Below, one piece after another: positions 43,764 to 51,570 of a DNA stretch of 64,000 nt (position 1 is its first letter; each line of letters opens with the position of its first letter). Origin of the DNA: Ruminococcus sp. (GTDB taxonomy: Bacteria; Bacillota; Clostridia; Oscillospirales; Ruminococcaceae); contig JAGCWY010000142.1 in NCBI GenBank assembly GCA_017961625.1, forward strand, positions 81,272 through 145,271, read 5' to 3'. The notes beneath the pieces were generated by a model, which saw nothing but the letters and a program-made list of their open reading frames with translations, was not told the DNA's origin and searched no databases. Made by a program: the position numbers and the translations under genes.

Positions 43764-45557
43764 TCAGCTACCATTCTTGTCTCTTTCATCGTTGAAACTG
43801 TCAGCAGTATTGATGAAGAGCGCAGGGTCGAGACATATTCCGTTATGGCGCACCTCGAAATGGCAGTGTGAACCAAATGAATTACCTGTATTTCCTACAA
43901 GTCCTATTAGCTGTCCTCTTGAGACCTCCTGTCCCTCGGCAACGAGTACGGAGCTCATGTGTCCATATACGGTCTGATAGCCGTCAACGTGTCCAAGCTG
44001 CACGAAATAGCCGTAGCCGCCGGAATTCCAACCAGCAGATACCACCACGCCGTCAGCCGCCGCATATATCTCAGTGCCAGTAGAAGCGCCTATGTCCATC
44101 CCTTTATGGTTTCTGTCGCTTATAAACGGATCACTGACGTAGCCACCGTCAACAGGCCAGCCGAACTCTCCAGAACCAGTGAGAATGGTATTCGGGCTGT
44201 CAGGTCTTGCAGCATATATGCCTATTCCTATCTTTTCCACAACAGGCTGCCTTGTAATCTTGGTGCTTATGGTTTTTCGGGAGTACTCCTTGCCATCCAC
44301 ATAGGTAACCTCGATATTGCTCACCTTCTCCCCCTGTCTGCCCTTAGCGATAACGCCTCTTGTACCGGCATTCAACGAGCTGGTCTCAACCTCTATGGTC
44401 TCATAGTCGATGAAAGTAACGGGAGATATCTCGCGAACATACTGTATAGGCAGGTAGCTTTCAGTCTCTATGACGTTTACCAGCATACCCTTGCGGCAAT
44501 TAGCTGAAATATCCGGATTCATCTCCTCTAGCTTGCCGAGGTCCATATTGAACTTCTGGGCGATAGTAACGGCTGTATCATCTCTCTGAGCGATGTATAC
44601 CGATTTCTTCTCCTTTGATGACGTCAGCAGCTCTATAGCCTTGTCCTCAGAAAGAACACTTTCTGCAAGATACATTCCCTTCGTGTACTCCACATCGCTC
44701 TTGTAGGAAACGTCCTTTATAACGCCGTCGGCACGGAAGTTGAGTATCCTCTCATTAAGAGCATCCTGCACCTTTTCCTTATTTCTGACCGCTCCAATGA
44801 AGCTGCCGTCTATATATATACCGTAAGCTTCCGTAAGGGCGTGATCGGAGGCAGCAAGCATCTCGTTCGCAAGCTGAGAAGCATTAAACACTTTGTCGTT
44901 CTCATTGATTATCCTAATGGAATAATTTGCTGAAAGATCTATATTCTCATTATTGCCAATATATGAGACCCTCTGCTTTGCCTCTCGCTCTGCTTCCTCG
45001 AAATCGGCTTCGGCAGTTATTACCCCTATCTCCCTGCCGTTGTATTCCACGCTGAGACCATATTCAAGTCCCGAGCCGTAGCGTACAACGCCTACAAGGA
45101 AAACTATTGACAGCACAGGAAGTATATAGTTAAAGGCGGTATAGAAAACGCCGTCCTCGCCGAAAAGGTAAGAGCACCAGAAATGGAAGAGAGCCTTTTT
45201 ATACTCCTCCTCACCCAACTTTTTTGCCTTGCGCACCTGCTTTTGCAGTCCCTTGTTAAGGTTGAAACGCTCACGTACAGGAGATATGAGTTCCATGAAA
45301 AGCCATATCAGTCCTTTTAGTATGGACGCGCCAAGACTGAGCAGCTCGGAGCCTATAAGCTTAAGCGCATAGAAAAGCCCCCTGAACAGCGATTTCGCGA
45401 GATTAACAGCAAATCTTCCAAAGCCCGGAAAGAAATCCGATATGCCTGAATGTCCGTTATTTACGGTATTTACATTATCTATGGTTTCCTGCTGTATCTC
45501 CGGCTTCTTTTCGTGTGGAGTATATACATAGCTGTACTCATGCCGTTTCCATGCCAT
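43764..45557 (-). CDS. membrane-anchored M23 peptidase with LysM and G5 domains
   Basis: I chose the ATG at 45557 (MAWKRHEY, 597 residues), preceded by AGGAGGGGG. A basic cytoplasmic part and amphipathic segment lead to one membrane helix (about 146-166), then about 150 residues of unassigned extracellular sequence, a LysM domain (about 319-370), a G5 domain (about 379-445) and a C-terminal M23 (LytM) zinc endopeptidase (about 462-580). Zinc ligands are in HKGMD and HCHFEVRH. The likely role is peptidoglycan remodelling; such proteins also occur in sporulation (SpoIIQ-like). A TATAAT with an upstream TGG at about 45602-45610 on the minus strand is its probable promoter. Confidence 0.9.
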   Translation of the reverse strand: MAWKRHEYSYVYTPHEKKPEIQQETIDNVNTVNNGHSGISDFFPGFGRFAVNLAKSLFRGLFYALKLIGSELLSLGASILKGLIWLFMELISPVRERFNLNKGLQKQVRKAKKLGEEEYKKALFHFWCSYLFGEDGVFYTAFNYILPVLSIVFLVGVVRYGSGLEYGLSVEYNGREIGVITAEADFEEAEREAKQRVSYIGNNENIDLSANYSIRIINENDKVFNASQLANEMLAASDHALTEAYGIYIDGSFIGAVRNKEKVQDALNERILNFRADGVIKDVSYKSDVEYTKGMYLAESVLSEDKAIELLTSSKEKKSVYIAQRDDTAVTIAQKFNMDLGKLEEMNPDISANCRKGMLVNVIETESYLPIQYVREISPVTFIDYETIEVETSSLNAGTRGVIAKGRQGEKVSNIEVTYVDGKEYSRKTISTKITRQPVVEKIGIGIYAARPDSPNTILTGSGEFGWPVDGGYVSDPFISDRNHKGMDIGASTGTEIYAAADGVVVSAGWNSGGYGYFVQLGHVDGYQTVYGHMSSVLVAEGQEVSRGQLIGLVGNTGNSFGSHCHFEVRHNGICLDPALFINTADSFNDERDKNGS

Positions 45558-45689
45558 GGCGCCCCCTCCTTTCATGTCAATAATTTCACACAAAAGTAAT
45601 TATACCAACTTTTTGTGACAATAAAAAGAAATAATCCGCTAAATCTCCTTGTCCAGAGAATATTTCATCATCATGCACAAAATCAGTTC

Positions 45690-47021
45690 TTAGTTTTTGT
45701 CAAAATGCCATGAATAATCAAGCATTTCCACTGTATACCCATCAAGCTTTTCAAGCAGCGGAACTACGTCCTTCTTTGCTGAGGCAAGGTCGTGCTCGCG
45801 GTAGTTTCCGCACTCCACCTCTGTACAGCCGGGTATCTCGCCCTCGTAGTCCCTGATGAATGTATATGCTTCACGCACCAGTTTTATTGCATTCTCATGT
45901 GAAAGTCCCCTTGTGAGCAGATAAAAGCCGGTGCGACAGCCCATAGGTCCAACGTATACTATACTCTTTCCGAACTCGGAATTTCTCGCATAGGTTGCAA
46001 ATAAATGCTCTATGGTGTGCATTGAGGGAGTCGCAAGGTATACGCCGCCGTTTGGCTTTACCATGCGGACGTCGTAAGTTACTATATCATCATCTATGCG
46101 TGATATGTACATACCCACGCTGAATTTTGTGTGGTCTACCTGAAAGCTTGCTATTTTTTCCATTATTATTCCTCCTGTAGTGAAAAGTGATTTTATATCC
46201 TCCGGTATTTCCGAGGAAATTGTTATGCTCTCTCCTGTCAGCGGATCATCGAAGCTTATCCTGCCGCAGTGGAGAGCCTGTCTGTTTATATCGTCACGAA
46301 ATCCGCCGTAGAGCTCATCTCCTGCGAGAGGAGCTCCGATATGAGCAAAATGAACCCTTATCTGATGAGTACGTCCCGTTTCGAGATCTATCTCAGCAAG
46401 AGAGTACCTCTCATTGCATTGCAGACGCTTATAATGTGTTACCGCACGCTGTCCGTCCTCACGAACGCACCTGAGTATTATAGATTCCCTCTCACGGGCT
46501 ATAGGAGCGTCTATAGTGCCGCTCTCAGGGATAATGCCATGTACAGCTGCATAGTATACCTTTTTGCAATTCCCTTGCAGCAGCTTTGCCGCAAGAGCGT
46601 CCTTGGCTATGACACACAGCCCTGATGTGTCACGGTCGAGCCTGTTCACCGAGCGGAAGGTCAGCCCCGGATAAATGTGAGCGAAGTAATTCCCGAGGGT
46701 GTCGCCCTGATGACGTATGGAAGGGTGTACAGGCATTCCGCTGGGCTTGTCGAATACCACAAGGCTGTCATTCTCAAAGGCTATGGGAACGTTCAGTCTG
46801 CCGTTTGGTTCAAGGAAGCTATCATCAGAAAGACTGAGAACTATGACGTCTCCCTGCCGTACCTCGTCTATACTGCGTATGGTCTCGCCATTACGGGTCA
46901 TGCCACCCTCCCGGCGTTTAAGCTTTGTCAGCAGCCGCCTTGATACACCTTTTTCTCCTGTGAGAAATTTTTCCAGTGTTACAGGCTTTACGGTATCCAC
47001 CGTCAACTCTATTTGTTTCAA
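45690..47021 (-). CDS. fusion: RluA-family pseudouridine synthase + LuxS S-ribosylhomocysteine lyase
   Basis: One uninterrupted 443-codon frame. Residues 1-286 are a RluA/RluD-type synthase: an S4-like N-terminus and the catalytic RLDRDTSGL, followed by GRTHQIRVHFAHIGAPLAGD. Residues 287-443 are a complete 157-residue LuxS with zinc ligands in HTIEH and the later ECGNY Cys, and Cys in GCRTGFY. LuxS cleaves S-ribosylhomocysteine to homocysteine and DPD (the AI-2 precursor). The junction reads TTGGIIM; its DNA is AGGAGG, seven bases and ATG, i.e. an intact LuxS ribosome site, so free LuxS may also be made. The start is TTG (47021) after AAGGAGG. The N-terminus overlaps the preceding membrane gene by 104 bases in another frame. 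Confidence 0.9.
   Translation of the reverse strand: MKQIELTVDTVKPVTLEKFLTGEKGVSRRLLTKLKRREGGMTRNGETIRSIDEVRQGDVIVLSLSDDSFLEPNGRLNVPIAFENDSLVVFDKPSGMPVHPSIRHQGDTLGNYFAHIYPGLTFRSVNRLDRDTSGLCVIAKDALAAKLLQGNCKKVYYAAVHGIIPESGTIDAPIARERESIILRCVREDGQRAVTHYKRLQCNERYSLAEIDLETGRTHQIRVHFAHIGAPLAGDELYGGFRDDINRQALHCGRISFDDPLTGESITISSEIPEDIKSLFTTGGIIMEKIASFQVDHTKFSVGMYISRIDDDIVTYDVRMVKPNGGVYLATPSMHTIEHLFATYARNSEFGKSIVYVGPMGCRTGFYLLTRGLSHENAIKLVREAYTFIRDYEGEIPGCTEVECGNYREHDLASAKKDVVPLLEKLDGYTVEMLDYSWHFDKN
46161..46176 (-). promoter_or_regulatory. internal LuxS ribosome-binding site and start inside the fusion
   Basis: On the minus strand AGGAGG (46176-46171) is seven bases from ATG (46163-46161). From here a free 157-residue LuxS (45690-46163) would be translated. 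The same bases encode the Gly-Gly of the fusion linker. Confidence 0.75.
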
Positions 47022-47787
47022 GGTACTCGTCCTCCTTGATAAAAATGTCGATGCTCAGCGAAAAAGCAGTCATGAGCTTTGTAACGGCATAAGGCAGCAG
47101 CACCACCGTAAGCATAGGGGGAAAATACACCATTATGAGTTTAAGAAGCACTCTTTTCCGTCCGCTCATGAGCCTTACCGAGTACAGCATCGCATGAAAG
47201 GCGGTGAGCTTGGGACAGCGAACTAAAATGTAGGGCACCGCTGCAAAGCTCAGCTTCAGGGACAGCCACACAACCACTGATATCGCCGTGAGAAATGCCG
47301 CGTTCGCAGCAGCAAAGAATTCGTCTGCAAACATCTTTTCATGTATCAGCCCGAAAGCAGATACCCCGAAAAATACCGCCGGCACAAGCGCAAGAAGTCC
47401 CGCAGCCCTCGTCCATATGGCGGCGGATATACTACGCCTGAATGTGCATTTTCTCAACAGTATTCGAGAAAAAGACTGACAGCGCTTTCCGGATCGTTCC
47501 GCAGTCATTCCATAAAGCCTGTATACCACCACATACATCAGCGGAGCGACTGTGACCCACCTCATGACCGTGCTTACAGCCGTTACCGCAAGTCTCATGG
47601 GATCGCTACTGCCGAATATGCTGATAGGCTCAGAATTCCCGAAATACAGCAACAGACTGCAAGCCGCAGCCTCTGCACAGCGAAAAAACAGCTCCGCCGC
47701 CACTGGAAGTATGCATATAAGCATAGTCCTTGTGCGTCTGCCTTTCAGCAGCCTGTCCGTATAGCCTATCAGTTCCCTGACTTTCAT
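46918..47787 (-). CDS. multi-pass membrane protein, 289 aa
   Basis: About six hydrophobic segments separated by short basic loops span residues 20-245; the last 45 residues are strongly basic and end with KAAADKA. I do not recognise the family; its layout resembles DUF975-type proteins but I cannot confirm this. The C-terminal 104 bases overlap the start of the RluA-LuxS gene. The basic tail encoded in the overlap may be an extension produced by loss of an earlier stop. Confidence 0.6.
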   Translation of the reverse strand: MKVRELIGYTDRLLKGRRTRTMLICILPVAAELFFRCAEAAACSLLLYFGNSEPISIFGSSDPMRLAVTAVSTVMRWVTVAPLMYVVVYRLYGMTAERSGKRCQSFSRILLRKCTFRRSISAAIWTRAAGLLALVPAVFFGVSAFGLIHEKMFADEFFAAANAAFLTAISVVVWLSLKLSFAAVPYILVRCPKLTAFHAMLYSVRLMSGRKRVLLKLIMVYFPPMLTVVLLPYAVTKLMTAFSLSIDIFIKEDEYLETNRVDGGYRKACNTGKISHRRKRCIKAAADKA

Positions 47788-47859
47788 ATCTGTGCCTCCG
47801 AAGAATGTTTTTGCAGATATTATTGGCGTTTTTCCAAGAAATATACGGAAAACGCATCA

Positions 47860-48492
47860 TTATTCTTCGTCGGGTATCCTGTCGTAGGGGCAGTATCCAA
47901 GAATTTCAAATGCCTGTGAATTAAGCCACATCTGAGCGGTAACAATAATATCGAAGCCGCCTCCTGCCTCCGCAGTTATTTGCGTGGGCGGATATTTTGG
48001 TATACCGAAACAGCTGAGCATATTCGATATGATACCACCGTGGGTTATCATGGCGCAGTGTGTGAGTCCTGATTCCATCATATCCATTATCACCGCATGG
48101 AGAGCCTTGTAAGTACGGGCTGTCAACTCCTCAAGGCTTTCGCCGTTAGGCGGACGGCTTTCCTTGCCGCCACGTAGCCACTGATTATAGTCAGCTCTCT
48201 TAGCGAGCTCATCAATGCTCTTGTTCTCGAAATCGCCGAAATTCAACTCTCTCAGGTCGTCCACGGGACAAAGCTCAGTATAAGGGAAAAGTATCTCGGC
48301 GGTCTCTATGCATCTTTTCAGCGGTGACGAGTAAACTCTATGTACAGTAGGGTAGTCGAACTCGTCCATCTTAGCCGCAAGATCTGCCGCGCCCTTGTCC
48401 GACAGCGGCAAATCGGTACTACCTATGTATATTCCCTTTTCATTAGCCTCCGTCATGCCGTGACGGAGCACGCTTATCCTGTAACCTTTCAT
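47860..48492 (-). CDS. histidine phosphatase family protein
   Basis: This 210-residue cytoplasmic protein has the catalytic RHGMTEAN motif near residue 10, GSTDLPLSDKG, SSPLKRCIETA and the second His in ITHGGI. It belongs to the phosphoglycerate mutase/alpha-ribazole phosphatase group (PF00300); the substrate cannot be given. AAAGGAG lies upstream of the ATG. It is the first gene of the minus-strand run towards 45690. Confidence 0.88.
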   Translation of the reverse strand: MKGYRISVLRHGMTEANEKGIYIGSTDLPLSDKGAADLAAKMDEFDYPTVHRVYSSPLKRCIETAEILFPYTELCPVDDLRELNFGDFENKSIDELAKRADYNQWLRGGKESRPPNGESLEELTARTYKALHAVIMDMMESGLTHCAMITHGGIISNMLSCFGIPKYPPTQITAEAGGGFDIIVTAQMWLNSQAFEILGYCPYDRIPDEE

Positions 48493-48650
48493 GGCACTCT
48501 CCTTTTATATGTATTTACCTCAGCACAGCTCTAACACTGGTGCTACAGATAGGATAATTTTGCACAAAAATACTGCTCGTTTTTTTAACTCTTAGTAATT
48601 TTCACGAAAAACACTACTTTTTTCAACAAATTCTTTCATATTTCTGCATA

Positions 48651-48679
48651 TTTACAAATTATACAGTTTGTATTATAAT
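48651..48679 (+). promoter_or_regulatory. promoter of the XRE regulator
   Basis: TTTACA (48651-48656) and TATAAT (48674-48679) with a 17-base spacer. ATACAGTTTG (48661-48670) and ATACGATTTGG (48705-48715) are a near-direct repeat on either side of the -10 and may be operator half-sites for autoregulation. Confidence 0.6.
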
Positions 48680-48726
48680 ATATGTATAAGATTTTTTTCA
48701 AAACTATACGATTTGGAGGAATTTCA

Positions 48727-49443
48727 ATGAACTCGGATTTCGCAAGAATTATTACTTTACAGCGTAAGGAAAGACATATCAGTCAGAAGCAGGCTGCAAC
48801 GGATCTAGGTATCTCGCAGGCTCTTCTCTCGCACTACGAAAAGGGAATACGAGAGTGCGGACTTAATTTCCTTGTAAAAATCGCAGATTATTATAATGTT
48901 TCCTGCGACTATCTGCTTGGCAGAACTCCCGAGCCTGAAGGAAAGACTATCACCATTGAGGATATACCTGACGACGATGGAAACAACAGCATGAAAATGC
49001 CTTCTCCCGAGATCATCAACTTCAACAGAAGGATTATCAATAACTCTATCAGTCTTCTCTTCAGCCTTGCACAGAAGGCAAACAGCATAACGCTAATAAA
49101 AGAGGTATCCTCTTATCTCATGCTGTCGGTATACAAGCTCTTCCGTATCGTTTACAACGCTAACCCTCACAACGACCAGAAGCTCTTCCGTATCCCAAAG
49201 GTCATCGCAAACGACAGTGCCAATGCCATTGTATCCATGAGCGAGGCTAATATCAAAGCCGCTTCAAGCGGTATCGCCCTCGACGGCAACGACTGCGTTG
49301 ACAACTTTGATACTCTCTACGTCACTACGGCAACGCTCCAAAAGGACTATGCACAGTACTCGTCATCACTCCTAAACCTCATAAAGCGAAGCGAGGAAAG
49401 TATCTCACGTACCCGTGCGAAGTACCGCAGCGACATCAAGTAA
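48727..49443 (+). CDS. XRE-family helix-turn-helix transcriptional regulator
   Basis: The start is ATG 48727 (238 residues), seven bases after GGAGG; a longer frame from 48682 lacks a site. Residues 5-65 form a canonical XRE/Cro HTH (RKERHISQKQAATDLGISQ-x3-SHYEKGIRE). The C-terminal 150 residues are helical, with a conserved-looking NNSISLLFSLAQKAN segment; this type of regulator is widespread in Ruminococcaceae. Targets cannot be read here. Confidence 0.85.
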   Translation: MNSDFARIITLQRKERHISQKQAATDLGISQALLSHYEKGIRECGLNFLVKIADYYNVSCDYLLGRTPEPEGKTITIEDIPDDDGNNSMKMPSPEIINFNRRIINNSISLLFSLAQKANSITLIKEVSSYLMLSVYKLFRIVYNANPHNDQKLFRIPKVIANDSANAIVSMSEANIKAASSGIALDGNDCVDNFDTLYVTTATLQKDYAQYSSSLLNLIKRSEESISRTRAKYRSDIK

Positions 49444-49629
49444 TATTATACCACTTTTGCAGGCTGTTGAAAAGCCCTTTTCCGATTTTATGCTGCGCTT
49501 TTCGGTAAATAATCATGCAATTGACCTTATATCCGCTCAGGCACAGCTGTGTTTTTTGAAATTTTACTACAAATTCACCCTCATACGAAATATCTTCTTA
49601 GTTGCTTTGTAAAAAAACAACCGCCGCTA
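49444..49629 (+). other. intergenic region before the tryptophan T-box
   Basis: No gene is visible here. GGCTGTTGAAAAGCCC after the XRE stop could form a weak hairpin (GGCT...AGCC) and partly terminate it. The remainder is unremarkable A/T-rich sequence. Confidence 0.4.
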
Positions 49630-49658
49630 TTGACATATCCAGCTGTCTGTGTTATAAT
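49630..49658 (+). promoter_or_regulatory. consensus sigma-A promoter of trpB2
   Basis: Perfect TTGACA (49630-49635), a 17-base spacer and perfect TATAAT (49653-49658). Confidence 0.88.
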
Positions 49659-49664
49659 TTCGTT

Positions 49665-49946
49665 GTACAAAACCGTTGAAGAAGTGTGAGTAGCTCCTGT
49701 TTTATCTTTTCAGAGAGCCTGCGGCAGGTGCGAGCAGGTAAGAGAGGCAGAGTGAATGGACTTCTGAGGGCAAGCTGAAGGCGCGTGAAACAACGCGCTG
49801 CGTAGGTGAGACGCAGAGGCTCTGCGTTAACAAAACCGTCGTATATTATGTACGTACTGAGTGGACGCAAAGCGTCAAGCAGGGTGGCACCGCAGAAGGA
49901 TTTACAGCTTCTGTCCCCGCATTTTATGCCGGGACAGAAGCTTTTT
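49665..49946 (+). promoter_or_regulatory. T-box riboswitch, tryptophan-responsive
   Basis: The T-box bulge motif is AGGGTGGCACCGC at 49881-49893. TGG (Trp) at 49757-49759 lies in the expected specifier loop (GAA-TGG-ACTTCTGAG). The bulge TGGC pairs with a G discriminator, as in tRNA-Trp. A 12-pair terminator, AGCTTCTGTCCC with GGGACAGAAGCT (49906-49917 and 49931-49942), and a T run end the element. Low charged tRNA-Trp should switch on trpB2. Confidence 0.92.
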
Positions 49947-50004
49947 ATATTTCCGTCTCAGCATAGTACGAACCTATATATTATTATGAATAAGGAGAAT
50001 TACT

Positions 50005-51387
50005 ATGTCAATGTCAAATGAAAAAATACCTTACAAGATCTATCTCGAAGAAAAAGAGCTTCCCAAGCAGTGGTACAATGTACGCGCTGATATGAAAAAG
50101 AAGCCCGCACCTCTTATAAATCCTGGCACAGGCAAGCCCTGTACAGCAGAGGAGCTCAGCCACGTTTTCTGCGATGAGCTGGTAAAGCAGGAGCTTGACG
50201 AGACTACACCTTTCATAGATATCCCACAGGAGATACAGGACTTCTACAAAATGTTCCGTCCCTCTCCTCTCGTAAGAGCTTATTTCCTCGAAAAGAAGCT
50301 GGGAACTCCTGCTAAGATATACTACAAGTTCGAGGGCAACAACACCAGCGGAAGTCACAAACTCAACTCTGCTATTGCTCAGGCTTACTATGCAAAAAAG
50401 CAGGGCCTCAAGGGCGTTACCACAGAGACCGGAGCCGGTCAGTGGGGCACAGCTCTTTCAATGGCTTGCGCTTACTTCGGCCTCGACTGCAACGTTTATA
50501 TGGTTAAGGTAAGCTACGAACAGAAGCCCTTCCGCCGCGAGGTTATGCGTACCTACGGTGCAAATGTAACTCCTTCACCTTCAAACACAACAGAGATTGG
50601 CAGAAAGATACTTGAAGAATTCCCCGGCACTAACGGAAGCCTCGGCTGCGCTATCTCTGAGGCTGTAGAGGCTGCCACAACAAAGGAAGGCTACCGCTAC
50701 GTTCTCGGAAGCGTTCTCGCTCAGGTACTCCTTCACCAGTCTATCATAGGTCTTGAATCAAAGGCTGCTATGGACAAGTACGGCATCAAGCCCGATATCA
50801 TCATCGGCTGCGCAGGCGGCGGCTCCAACCTCGGCGGACTTATCTCGCCTTTCATGGGTCAGAAGCTCCGTGGCGAAGCAGATTATCGCATTATCGCTGT
50901 TGAGCCTGCATCATGCCCCAGCTTCACAAGAGGTACTTATGCTTACGACTTCTGCGACACAGGAAAGGTTTGCCCTCTCCAGAAGATGTACACACTTGGC
51001 AGCGGTTTCATGCCTTCACCAAACCACGCAGGCGGTCTCCGTTATCACGGCATGAGCTCCATACTCTCTGAGCTCTACGATCAGGGGCTTATGGAAGCTA
51101 CATCAGTTGAGCAGACAGCTGTATTCGAGGCTGCTGAGATGTTTGCAAGAGTTGAGGGTATACTTCCCGCTCCCGAAAGCAGCCACGCAATCCGTGCCGC
51201 GATTGACGAGGCTCTCAAGTGCAAAGAAACAGGTGAGGAGAAGACCATCCTCTTCGGTCTTACAGGTACAGGCTATTTTGATATGTACGCTTATGGCGCA
51301 TACAATGATGGTAAAATGAGCGATTATATTCCCACAGACGAGGAGATTGCAAAGTCACTTGCAAATCTTCCCAAAATCGAAGGCTAA
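50005..51387 (+). CDS. trpB: tryptophan synthase beta-like chain (TrpB2)
   Basis: This 460-residue PLP enzyme is the long TrpB2 type, distinct from the roughly 400-residue TrpB1. It has the extended N-terminus (IPYKIYLEEKELPKQWYN), the PLP lysine in GSHKLNSA, ETGAGQWGTAL, the phosphate-binding GCAGGGSNLGG and AVEPASCP. TrpB2 forms tryptophan from indole and serine and is thought to salvage indole; no trpA or other trp gene is adjacent. GGAG precedes the ATG. Expression is controlled by its own Trp T-box. Confidence 0.93.
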   Translation: MSMSNEKIPYKIYLEEKELPKQWYNVRADMKKKPAPLINPGTGKPCTAEELSHVFCDELVKQELDETTPFIDIPQEIQDFYKMFRPSPLVRAYFLEKKLGTPAKIYYKFEGNNTSGSHKLNSAIAQAYYAKKQGLKGVTTETGAGQWGTALSMACAYFGLDCNVYMVKVSYEQKPFRREVMRTYGANVTPSPSNTTEIGRKILEEFPGTNGSLGCAISEAVEAATTKEGYRYVLGSVLAQVLLHQSIIGLESKAAMDKYGIKPDIIIGCAGGGSNLGGLISPFMGQKLRGEADYRIIAVEPASCPSFTRGTYAYDFCDTGKVCPLQKMYTLGSGFMPSPNHAGGLRYHGMSSILSELYDQGLMEATSVEQTAVFEAAEMFARVEGILPAPESSHAIRAAIDEALKCKETGEEKTILFGLTGTGYFDMYAYGAYNDGKMSDYIPTDEEIAKSLANLPKIEG

Positions 51388-51532
51388 TAATAAAAAGGGT
51401 CTGTGATTACAGCCATATTGCTACTCGTAAACTCGCGTATTCTTAACAACACTGATAATCATATAACGCTTACGACGCGATTTATAAGGGGTGTGCATTT
51501 CGTGCGCCCGCAAAACCGATGAAAGCAACGGA

Positions 51533-51558
51533 AAGCTCCGCATGTGCGGAGCTTTTTT
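51533..51558 (+). terminator. terminator of trpB2
   Basis: AAGCTCCGC (51533-51541) pairs perfectly with GCGGAGCTT (51546-51554), then TTTT. The 145-base spacer before it contains the inverted copy of the GCGCAC repeat seen at 6030. Confidence 0.9.
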
Positions 51559-51570
51559 GATATATTCGTT

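Noticed and set aside
49415..49612. 65-codon frame after the XRE regulator
   Set aside because: It lacks a ribosome site, overlaps the end of the regulator and reads through the intergenic region.
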